DNA of 64,000 nucleotides. It comes from Actinoplanes philippinensis. Its GTDB lineage: Bacteria > Actinomycetota > Actinomycetes > Mycobacteriales > Micromonosporaceae. The stretch lies in the NCBI RefSeq assembly GCF_900113015.1, contig NZ_FONV01000011.1:423120-487119 (forward strand), in the 5' to 3' direction. Shown in pieces: positions 1-6,430 of this stretch. Position 1 is the first letter of the stretch. The number at the start of each line of letters is the position of its first letter. Under the pieces are notes generated by a model, which was not told where the DNA came from, made no database searches, and saw only the letters and a program-made list of their open reading frames with translations. Made by a program: the position numbers and the translations under genes.

Positions 1-413
1 TTCTTCGGCGTCACGGAGCGGGACACCTTACGGTTCCACCGCTCCCGCGCGACGCCGATCAGCAACACGTCGGGCTTCTCCTCGGAGAGCCGCGCCTCGA
101 CGGCCGCCAGAGCGCCCGGGGCGATCCGGTCGTCGCCGTCGACGAACCACACATACTCACCCGTCGCGCGGTCCAGCCCGGCGTTGCGCGCGGCGCCCGG
201 CCCGACGTTGCTCTCCAGGTGGATCGCGACGATCCGCGGATCAGCGGCGGCACGCTCGTCGATGACCTGGCCGGTGTGGTCGGGGGAGGCGTCGTCGACC
301 GCCACGACCTCCACGTCCCCGACAGACTGCTGGCGCAGAATCGAATCCAGACATTCGTTCAGATAACCCTGCACTTGCCACGCAGGCACGACTAAACTGG
401 TCAAGTTCGGCAT
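1..413 (-). CDS. Family 2 glycosyltransferase, N-terminal part (runs off the window)
   Basis: The gene starts at an ATG (complement of 411-413) and continues past the left edge, so about 137 N-terminal residues are visible. They show the GT-A fold of family 2 glycosyltransferases: VVPAWQVQGYLNECLDSIL at the start, the nucleotide-binding VAVDDASPDHT, the NVGPGAARNAGL segment and the metal-binding VWFVDGDDRI (DxD-like). It would transfer a sugar from a nucleotide-sugar to a cell-surface acceptor. The end of the visible part resembles GT2 domains fused to CDP-glycerol glycerophosphotransferases in teichoic-acid synthesis; this is a guess because the C-terminus lies outside the window. It is divergent from the Nudix gene, with 258 bp between them. 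Confidence 0.85.
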   Translation of the reverse strand, partial: MPNLTSLVVPAWQVQGYLNECLDSILRQQSVGDVEVVAVDDASPDHTGQVIDERAAADPRIVAIHLESNVGPGAARNAGLDRATGEYVWFVDGDDRIAPGALAAVEARLSEEKPDVLLIGVARERWNRKVSRSVTPK

Positions 414-659
414 AGGTGGACGCAGACCATCCGTGTGACGTCGTCGAGGAAGCGCCCACAGTATCATCGACGCAAACGGCGACCGTCATTAAGATGACCA
501 TCTAACTTCGACCCCGTAGCGGCGGCGATAGGCTGTGCGGGCTGCGGTTTTGCCGGGCACCGGAGCAGGTTGCCCCACACGGCGGCAACGGGCGGACGAA
601 CATATCGTTTCCCCCGCCTGTCGGCTGATGCCGGATCGGGCTTATCCCCTTTGTCAGGC

Positions 660-665
660 TAGGGT
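660..665 (+). promoter_or_regulatory. Possible -10 element of a leaderless Nudix gene transcript
   Basis: The hexamer TAGGGT lies six bases before the GTG start at 672, which is where a -10 box would sit if transcription began at the start codon. There is no Shine-Dalgarno sequence in front of the GTG, consistent with a leaderless mRNA. No convincing -35 box is visible. Confidence 0.35.
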
Positions 666-671
666 GCATCG

Positions 672-1160
672 GTGCGAGCAGTCCTGGCAACCCTCGGATA
701 CGTCTTCTCCCCCGACCGCAGCCGCATCCTGATGATCCGCCGGGACGCCCGCCCCGACGACATCCACTACGGCTACCACAACGGCCTCGGCGGCAAGCTG
801 GAGCCCGGCGAGGACGTGGTCACGGGCCTGCGCCGGGAGATCCACGAGGAGGCCGGGATCGACTGCACCGGCATCGAACTGGCCGGCACGATCTCCTGGC
901 CGGGCTTCGGCCGCGACGGCGAGAACTGGTTCGGCTTCCTCTTCCGGATCACCGCCTGGACCGGGACGCCGCACACGGCCAACGACGAGGGCACCCTGCA
1001 CTGGATCCCCGTCGACGAGGTGCTCTCCGGCACGCTCCCGATGTGGGAGTCCGACCGCCACTTCCTGCCCCTGGTCTTCGCCGAGAAACCCGAGGTGTTC
1101 CACGGCGTCATGCCGTTCGCCGCCGGCAAGGCGCTCAGCTGGGACTTCAACACCATTTAG
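672..1160 (+). CDS. Nudix hydrolase, 8-oxo-dGTP diphosphatase type
   Basis: A 162-residue MutT/Nudix protein. The full Nudix box (G-x5-E-x7-R-E-U-x-E-E-x-G-U) is intact at about residues 41-63, GKLEPGEDVVTGLRREIHEE followed by AGI, so it should hydrolyse a nucleoside diphosphate linked to another group with Mg2+. The protein is close in plan to bacterial 8-oxo-dGTP diphosphatases that sanitise the nucleotide pool, but the true substrate cannot be read from sequence. The GTG at 672 gives the standard Nudix N-terminus RAVLATLGYVF. It stands alone, divergent from the glycosyltransferase on the left. Confidence 0.88.
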   Translation: MRAVLATLGYVFSPDRSRILMIRRDARPDDIHYGYHNGLGGKLEPGEDVVTGLRREIHEEAGIDCTGIELAGTISWPGFGRDGENWFGFLFRITAWTGTPHTANDEGTLHWIPVDEVLSGTLPMWESDRHFLPLVFAEKPEVFHGVMPFAAGKALSWDFNTI

Positions 1161-1273
1161 GGGTACGGCCGGCCGGCCCCCGCCGAATCGGGACCGTCCC
1201 GCCGGCGCCGGGCGACGCCCGCGCCACTCCCGGCCCCAGCGCCGCCGCCGGGCTGATGCGATGGTCACCGGCT

Positions 1274-1307
1274 GGTCGTCAGCGCTGCCTGGTCGTCAGC
1301 GCTGCCT
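1274..1307. repeat. 17-bp tandem duplication
   Basis: GGTCGTCAGCGCTGCCT occurs twice back to back (1274-1290 and 1291-1307), downstream of the Nudix stop. The core AGCGCT is palindromic. There is no evidence for a function. Confidence 0.8.
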
Positions 1308-1442
1308 GAAGACCACCGGAACAGCACTGACGACGAGCCGGAACCGAACGCCGGCCGCGCCGCGCGCCACGGGCCCGGCCGCCGCGCGACGCCGGGTGCG
1401 GGGCTCACGGAACACCGCATGAGCCCGGCGGTCGCGCTGTCG

Positions 1443-1520
1443 GCACGGACCCGGCAGCCACCTCGCGCGGTGGCCACGGGAGGCGCCGGTGCGGTCGTGG
1501 GTGCAGTGGCCGTACCACAT
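1443..1520 (-). other. MWY-ARWLP element, copy 1 (possible small ORF)
   Basis: Five bases after the upp stop, the minus strand opens with ATG and reads MWYGHCTHDRTGASRGHRAR then WLP. A second copy begins eight bases after the tatD stop (49222). The two share M1-W2-Y3, G12, R15 and A19-R20-W21-L22-P23 at identical residue positions, and the nucleotide blocks CCCGATGTGGTACG and GCGAGGTGGCTGCCG are conserved. In this copy the frame stays open to 1296. No Shine-Dalgarno is visible, so translation would depend on coupling to upp. It could equally be a conserved DNA or RNA element. Confidence 0.45.
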
Positions 1521-1525
1521 CGGGT

Positions 1526-2158
1526 CTAGAAGCGGCGCATGCCGCCGAACTGACGGTCGCCGGCGTCGCCCAGGCCGGGCACGATGTAGGCCTTGTCGTT
1601 GAGGCCCTGGTCGATCGACGCGGTGATCAGGCGCAGCGGCAGGCCCGAGTCCTTCAGGCGCTCGACGCCCTCGGGGGCGGCCAGCACGCAGCAGATGATG
1701 ATGTCGGTGCAGCCGCGGTCGGCGAGCAGACGGCAGCAGTGCAGCAGTGAGCCTCCGGTGGCCAGCATCGGGTCGAGGACCAGAACCGGCCGGCCGGTCA
1801 GGTCGGCCGGCAGCGACTCCATGTAGGCGCGCGGCTCGTGGGTCTCCTCGTCGCGGGCCAGGCCGACGAAGCCCATCGACGACTCGGGCAGCAGCGCGAG
1901 GGCGGCGTCGGCCATGCCGAGGCCGGCCCGGAGCACCGGGACGATCAGCGGCGGGTTGGCGAGCCGGGTGCCCTCGGTCGGCGCGACCGGGGTCTCGATG
2001 GCGTATTTCTCGACGGCGAAGAGACGGGCCGCCTCGTAGACCACCATGGTGGTCAGCTCGTGCAGCGAGGCGCGGAACACACCGGAGTCGGTGTCGGTAC
2101 GGCGCATCGCGGTGAGCCGGGTCTGGGCCAGGGGATGATCTACGACTAGGACGTCCAC
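1526..2158 (-). CDS. upp: Uracil phosphoribosyltransferase
   Basis: Converts uracil and PRPP to UMP in pyrimidine salvage. The 210-residue protein has the family N-terminus DVLVVDHPLAQTRLTAMR, the PRPP-binding loop VLVLDPMLATGGSLLHC and the uracil-binding end YIVPGLGDAGDRQFG. The GTG at 2158 is preferred because it gives the standard start DVLVVDHP and has AGG nine bases upstream. A TTG at 2179 would add seven residues. It is divergent from deoC, and the 60-bp gap carries two CTGT-N-ACAG motifs. Together with deoC, deoA, cdd and add it supplies most of a nucleoside salvage route in this window. Confidence 0.95.
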   Translation of the reverse strand: MDVLVVDHPLAQTRLTAMRRTDTDSGVFRASLHELTTMVVYEAARLFAVEKYAIETPVAPTEGTRLANPPLIVPVLRAGLGMADAALALLPESSMGFVGLARDEETHEPRAYMESLPADLTGRPVLVLDPMLATGGSLLHCCRLLADRGCTDIIICCVLAAPEGVERLKDSGLPLRLITASIDQGLNDKAYIVPGLGDAGDRQFGGMRRF

Positions 2159-2189
2159 GGCTGACAACCTATCGTTCAACCAAGATCAA

Positions 2190-2231
2190 CTGTCACAGGG
2201 TTGCGTAGAATCCCTTTCATGACTGTGACAG
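2190..2231. promoter_or_regulatory. Pair of CTGT-N-ACAG palindromes in the upp/deoC region
   Basis: CTGTCACAG (2190-2198) and CTGTGACAG (2223-2231) are each 9-bp palindromes around one central base, and they are reverse complements of each other. They flank the likely deoC -10 box and start codon. Their placement suits an operator for a dimeric repressor controlling deoC and perhaps upp. The regulator is not identified. Confidence 0.4.
2206..2211 (+). promoter_or_regulatory. Likely -10 box of deoC (leaderless)
   Basis: TAGAAT lies seven bases before the deoC ATG (2219). No Shine-Dalgarno precedes the ATG, so transcription probably begins at or next to the A of the start codon. No clear -35 box is seen. 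Confidence 0.45.
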
Positions 2232-3148
2232 TGTCCGCCGGTCTGTCTGATCTCCGCTCGTTCCTGCACGGCCTGCCCGGGGTCGACAAGGTGGGCGTCG
2301 AGGCGCGGGCGGCGGCGCTCGCCACCCGCTCGATCAAGACGAGCGCCAAGGCACACGCCATCGACCTGGCCATTCGCATGGTCGACCTGACCACGCTGGA
2401 GGGCGCCGACACGCCGGGCAAGGTGCGTGCGCTGTGCGCCAAGGCCCGCCGGCCCGACCCGGCCGACTCCTCGTGCCCGCCGGTCGCCGCGATCTGCGTC
2501 TACCCGGCGATGGTTCCGGTGGCCGCCGCCGCGCTCGCCGGGTCCGGCGTGCACCTGGCCAGCGTGGCCACCGCCTTCCCGTCCGGGCAGGCGCCGCTCG
2601 AGGTCAAGCTGGCCGACACCCGTGACGCGGTGGCCGCCGGCGCCGACGAGATCGACATGGTGATCAGCCGGGGCGCGTTCCTCGCCGGGGAGTACAGCAG
2701 GGTCTTCGACGAGATCGTGGCGGTCAAGGAGGCCTGCGGCGGCGCCCACCTCAAGGTCATCCTGGAGACCGGCGAGCTGGGGACGTACGACAACGTCCGC
2801 CGGGCGTCCTGGCTGGCGATGCTGGCCGGCGCCGACTTCATCAAGACGTCGACCGGCAAGGTGGCGGTCAACGCGACGCTGCCGATCACCCTGGTGATGC
2901 TGGAGGCGGTCCGCGACTTCCGGGAGCGGCACGGCCGGGTCATCGGGGTCAAGCCGGCCGGCGGCATCAAGACCACCAAGGACGCCGTCAAGTACCTGGT
3001 GTTGATCAACGAGACCGTGGGCGACGACTGGCTCACCCCGGACCGGTTCCGGTTCGGGGCGTCCTCGCTGCTCAACGATCTGCTCATGCAGCGCACCAAG
3101 CTCACCACCGGCCACTACGCCGGTCCGGACTACTTCACCCTGGACTGA
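2219..3148 (+). CDS. deoC: Deoxyribose-phosphate aldolase
   Basis: Class I aldolase that splits 2-deoxyribose-5-phosphate into acetaldehyde and glyceraldehyde-3-phosphate, the last step of deoxynucleoside catabolism. The 309-residue protein carries the Schiff-base motif FIKTSTGK (Lys about 209) and the second active-site lysine in GVKPAGGIKTTKDA. The ATG at 2219 is chosen because it follows a TAGAAT box at leaderless distance; a TTG at 2201 lies upstream of that box. It is followed eight bases later by an aldehyde dehydrogenase that could remove the acetaldehyde. At 309 residues it is the longer actinobacterial/animal type rather than the short E. coli-like one. Confidence 0.96.
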   Translation: MTVTVSAGLSDLRSFLHGLPGVDKVGVEARAAALATRSIKTSAKAHAIDLAIRMVDLTTLEGADTPGKVRALCAKARRPDPADSSCPPVAAICVYPAMVPVAAAALAGSGVHLASVATAFPSGQAPLEVKLADTRDAVAAGADEIDMVISRGAFLAGEYSRVFDEIVAVKEACGGAHLKVILETGELGTYDNVRRASWLAMLAGADFIKTSTGKVAVNATLPITLVMLEAVRDFRERHGRVIGVKPAGGIKTTKDAVKYLVLINETVGDDWLTPDRFRFGASSLLNDLLMQRTKLTTGHYAGPDYFTLD

Positions 3149-3155
3149 GGCCACC

Positions 3156-4580
3156 ATGTTCGAGTACGCACCTGCCCCCGAGTCCCGCTCGGTAGTGGAT
3201 ATCGCCTCGTCCTACGGATTGTTCATCGACGGCTCGTTCGACGGCGGCAAGGACGGCGACGTCTTCAAGACGATCAACCCGGCCACCGAGGAGGTGCTGG
3301 CCGAGGTCGCCACCGCCGGCCCGGAGGATGTCGACCGAGCCGTGGCCGCGGCCCGCCGCGCGTTCGGCTCCTGGTCGGCGCTGCCCGGGGCGGAGCGCGC
3401 CAAGTACCTGTTCCGGATCGCCCGGATCATCCAGGAGCGGTCCCGTGAGCTGGCCGTCCTGGAGTCGCTCGACAACGGCAAGCCGATCCGGGACTCGCGC
3501 GACGTCGACTTGCCCCTGGTCGCCGCACACTTCTTCTACTACGCTGGCTGGGCCGACAAGCTGGCGTACGCGGGGTTCGGCCCCGACCCCCGGCCGCTCG
3601 GCGTGGCCGCCCAGGTCATCCCGTGGAACTTCCCGCTGCTCATGCTCGCGTGGAAAGTCGCGCCCGCGCTGGCCACCGGCAACACGGTGGTGCTCAAGCC
3701 GGCCGAGACCACCCCGCTGTCCGCGCTCTTCTTCGCCGACGTGTGCCGCCAGGCGGAGCTGCCACCGGGTGTGGTCAACATCGTGACCGGGGCCGGCGAC
3801 ACCGGGGCGTATCTGGTGGCCCACCCGGATGTGGACAAGGTGGCCTTCACCGGCTCGACCGAGGTGGGGCGGGAGATCGCGCGTACGGTGTCCGGCACCG
3901 GCAAGCGCCTCACCCTGGAGCTCGGCGGCAAGGCGGCGAACATCGTCTTCGACGACGCCCCGATCGACCAGGCCGTCGAGGGCATCGTCAACGGGATCTT
4001 CTTCAACCAGGGGCACGTGTGCTGCGCCGGGTCGCGCCTGCTGGTGCAGGAGTCCCTCTTCGAGCCCTTGATTGACTCGTTGAAACGGCGGATGGCCACC
4101 CTGCGCGTCGGCGACCCGCTCGACAAGAACACCGACATCGGCGCGATCAATTCGGCGGCTCAGCTCGCCCGCATTAGGGAATTGTCGGAAATAGGCGCAT
4201 CGGAGGGCGCGGAGCGCTGGTCGCCGGAGTGTCCGCTGCCGGACCGGGGCTTCTGGTTCGCGCCGACGATCTTCACCGGGGTGACCCAGGCCCACCGGAT
4301 CGCCCGGGAGGAGATCTTCGGACCGGTGCTGTCGGTGCTCACCTTCCGCACTCCGGACGAGGCGGTCGCCAAGGCCAACAACACGCCGTACGGCCTGTCC
4401 GCCGGCGTCTGGACCGAGAAGGGCTCCCGGATCCTGGCCGTGGCCGACCGGCTGCGAGCCGGTGTGGTCTGGGCGAACACGTTCAACAAATTCGACCCGG
4501 CGTCGCCGTTCGGCGGCTACAAGGAGTCCGGTTACGGCCGCGAGGGTGGCCGGCACGGACTGGAGGCGTACCTTGCCTAA
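3156..4580 (+). CDS. Aldehyde dehydrogenase, complete catalytic enzyme
   Basis: NAD(P)-dependent oxidation of an aldehyde to the acid, 474 residues. The Rossmann part has VIPWNFPLLMLAWKVAPALA, the cofactor loop FTGSTEVGREIA and the glutamate motif LELGGKAANIVF. The catalytic cysteine is Cys289 in NQGHVCCAGSR. The C-terminal SPFGGYKESGYGREGG is standard. It sits eight bases after deoC, so acetaldehyde from deoxyribose-phosphate cleavage is the likely substrate (inference from context). Its last codons overlap the TTG start of the next gene, a shorter paralogue without a catalytic domain. Confidence 0.93.
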   Translation: MFEYAPAPESRSVVDIASSYGLFIDGSFDGGKDGDVFKTINPATEEVLAEVATAGPEDVDRAVAAARRAFGSWSALPGAERAKYLFRIARIIQERSRELAVLESLDNGKPIRDSRDVDLPLVAAHFFYYAGWADKLAYAGFGPDPRPLGVAAQVIPWNFPLLMLAWKVAPALATGNTVVLKPAETTPLSALFFADVCRQAELPPGVVNIVTGAGDTGAYLVAHPDVDKVAFTGSTEVGREIARTVSGTGKRLTLELGGKAANIVFDDAPIDQAVEGIVNGIFFNQGHVCCAGSRLLVQESLFEPLIDSLKRRMATLRVGDPLDKNTDIGAINSAAQLARIRELSEIGASEGAERWSPECPLPDRGFWFAPTIFTGVTQAHRIAREEIFGPVLSVLTFRTPDEAVAKANNTPYGLSAGVWTEKGSRILAVADRLRAGVVWANTFNKFDPASPFGGYKESGYGREGGRHGLEAYLA

Positions 4581-5409
4581 GACATCCAAGGTCGTGGAGA
4601 CGGCGACCCGGCTCACCGTCCGTAAGACGTACAAGCTCTACATCGGCGGCAAGTTCCCGCGCAGCGAGTCAGGACGGACGTTCGTGGCAGACGGCGACAA
4701 CGTGGCCCTCGCCTCCCGCAAGGACGCCCGGGACGCGGTGCTCGCGGCCCGTGCCGCCCAGCCGAAATGGGCGGGCGCCACGGCGTACAACCGGGGCCAG
4801 GTGCTCTATCGGGTCGCCGAGATGCTGGAGGCGCGCCGCGCCGAGTTCACCGCGCTGGGCGTTCCCGCCGACGAGGTGGACGCCGCCGTCGACCGCTGGG
4901 TCTGGTATGCCGGGTGGTCCGACAAGATCGCCCAGGTGGCCGGCGGCGCCAACCCGGTGGCCGGGCCGTTCTTCAACATCTCCGCGCCGGAGCCCACCGG
5001 CGTCGTCGCCGTCGTCGCGCCGGCCTCCCTGCTCGGCCTGGTCAGCGTGATCGCCCCGGCGATCGTGACCGGGAACACGACGGTCGTGCTGACCGCCGGC
5101 CCGCAGGTGGCGATCACCCTGGCCGAGGTGCTGGCCACCTCCGACGTGCCGGGCGGTGTGGTGAACCTGCTCACCGGCCGCTACGCGGAGACCGCACCGT
5201 GGCTCGCCTCACACGACGACGTCAACGCCCTCGACCTGACCGGTGTGGACCACCCGGATCTGGCCGCTGAACTGGAGCGGGCCGCCGCCGGCACCCTGAA
5301 ACGGGTGATCCGCCCCCGGACGTCGCCCGACTTCACCGCCGACCCCGGCCTGCGCCCGATGACGGCGCTCCTGGAGACGAAGACGGTATGGCATCCGAAG
5401 GGCTACTGA
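4573..5409 (+). CDS. Truncated aldehyde dehydrogenase-like protein lacking the catalytic cysteine domain
   Basis: A 278-residue protein with an aldehyde dehydrogenase N-terminal half only. It has YKLYIGGKFPRSESGRTF at the start and the cofactor-domain segment TGVVAVVAPASLLGLVSVIA. It ends soon after the equivalent of the cofactor loop, with no LELGG and no Cys motif. The TTG at 4573 is chosen because GGAGG (4562-4566) stands six bases upstream; it overlaps the preceding stop by eight bases, which implies translational coupling. A GTG at 4594 is the alternative. Codon use is normal high-GC3 throughout, so this looks like a maintained protein rather than decay. A structural partner or regulator of the upstream dehydrogenase is a plausible role but is not shown. 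Confidence 0.8.
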   Translation: MPKTSKVVETATRLTVRKTYKLYIGGKFPRSESGRTFVADGDNVALASRKDARDAVLAARAAQPKWAGATAYNRGQVLYRVAEMLEARRAEFTALGVPADEVDAAVDRWVWYAGWSDKIAQVAGGANPVAGPFFNISAPEPTGVVAVVAPASLLGLVSVIAPAIVTGNTTVVLTAGPQVAITLAEVLATSDVPGGVVNLLTGRYAETAPWLASHDDVNALDLTGVDHPDLAAELERAAAGTLKRVIRPRTSPDFTADPGLRPMTALLETKTVWHPKGY

Positions 5410-5444
5410 GGCCACCGGGGACGCTGTCACACAGCGTTGCCGAC

Positions 5445-5450
5445 TAGGGT
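5445..5450 (+). promoter_or_regulatory. Possible -10 box upstream of the acidic protein gene
   Basis: TAGGGT, 52 bases before the GTG at 5503, downstream of CTGTCACACAG. The same hexamer stands before the Nudix gene. Spacing to any -35-like hexamer is poor. Confidence 0.3.
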
Positions 5451-5502
5451 GTGTGCCCAGAGTCACCACGTCCCAGCATCCCCAGATCACCCGGAGGTCA
5501 CC

Positions 5503-6366
5503 GTGACCAGCCAGTCCGAAGAGCCCGAGGCGTCCGCGCCGGTGGCGGAGAAGTCCTCGACCGAGGGGTCTTCCGGGCGGGAGCTTTGGGATCAAGTCCG
5601 CATCGAGCCGGTGGAGATCGCGCTGCCGGCCGGGGTCGGCCTGACCCTCCGGGCGTACCGGAAGGCGTCCGAGCTCACGCCGACCGAGATCGAGATCGAC
5701 GAGGACGACCCCTTCGAGGCCCGCAAGCGCCGCCTCGAGGAGGACGAGGAAGAGGTCATCGTCGACGAGGAGTATCAGGCGCTCCTCGCCGAGGGCGAGA
5801 CCGAGGAGGGCAAGGCCGACTCCGCCGAGGAGCCGGACCCGGCCGACTTCGAGGACGAGCCCGCCGCCCAGGCGGATGACGAGGAAGTACCCATGTTCCT
5901 CAGTCACAAGGGCCGACTGCTCGCCTTCAAGAGCGCCGAATCGCTCGTCTCCTTCCTTCGTTCGGGTGCTCCGCACGATCTCGCACAATTGGACACCTGG
6001 GGTGACCTGGCCGAGCGGGTACAGTCGAGCGACATCGACCCGCAGCCGGAGGACCGCTACGAGCTCGACCTCGTGGTGGAAAACCTGCGCGGCGGTCACG
6101 ACACATGGGATCTGCCGCTGCTCATCAACGCCGGCGAGGTGGCCCGTGATCTGGGTTACGCGCTCCGCATCAAACCGGTGATCCTGGCACTGGCGCCCGG
6201 CTCGCCGCTCGACGACCTCGACGAGTCCCTCCGTACCGCGGAGAAGGGCGGTATGGGCGGTTACTTCGGACGTCGCCGACTGAAGAAGATCGGTGCACAG
6301 CAGGCGAGTCTGGGTTGGCGCTCGGTGATCGGGAAGATCTCTGCCGCTGTGGACTGGCGTGACTGA
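5503..6366 (+). CDS. Conserved acidic protein of unknown function
   Basis: No family was recognised with confidence. The 287-residue protein begins with a short Ser/Glu-rich segment. It then has a folded stretch RIEPVEIALPAGVGLTLRAY, a very acidic low-complexity middle (residues about 70-125, rich in Glu and Asp), and a folded C-terminal part with LSHKGRLLAFKSAESLVSFL and DTWGDLAERV. The end is basic (GRRRLKKIG). There are no membrane segments. The GTG at 5503 has GGAGG (5493-5497) at ideal spacing. The next gene starts 64 bases after this stop and may be co-transcribed, so the pair may work together. Confidence 0.75.
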   Translation: MTSQSEEPEASAPVAEKSSTEGSSGRELWDQVRIEPVEIALPAGVGLTLRAYRKASELTPTEIEIDEDDPFEARKRRLEEDEEEVIVDEEYQALLAEGETEEGKADSAEEPDPADFEDEPAAQADDEEVPMFLSHKGRLLAFKSAESLVSFLRSGAPHDLAQLDTWGDLAERVQSSDIDPQPEDRYELDLVVENLRGGHDTWDLPLLINAGEVARDLGYALRIKPVILALAPGSPLDDLDESLRTAEKGGMGGYFGRRRLKKIGAQQASLGWRSVIGKISAAVDWRD

Positions 6367-6430
6367 CCGATTACCAGGGAGTATCAATCCTTGGCCACTG
6401 AGAAGCACCCCCGGGGAGGAGGACGACGCC

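Larger units (their letters stand above)
1161..1525. other. 365-bp intergenic stretch between the Nudix gene and upp
   Basis: No ordinary gene is visible. The stretch holds a 17-bp perfect tandem duplication (1274-1307). Directly after the upp stop it holds a short open frame on the minus strand (ATG at 1520) with the pattern MWY-x15-ARWLP, which recurs after tatD at 49222. See the separate entries. Confidence 0.6.
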
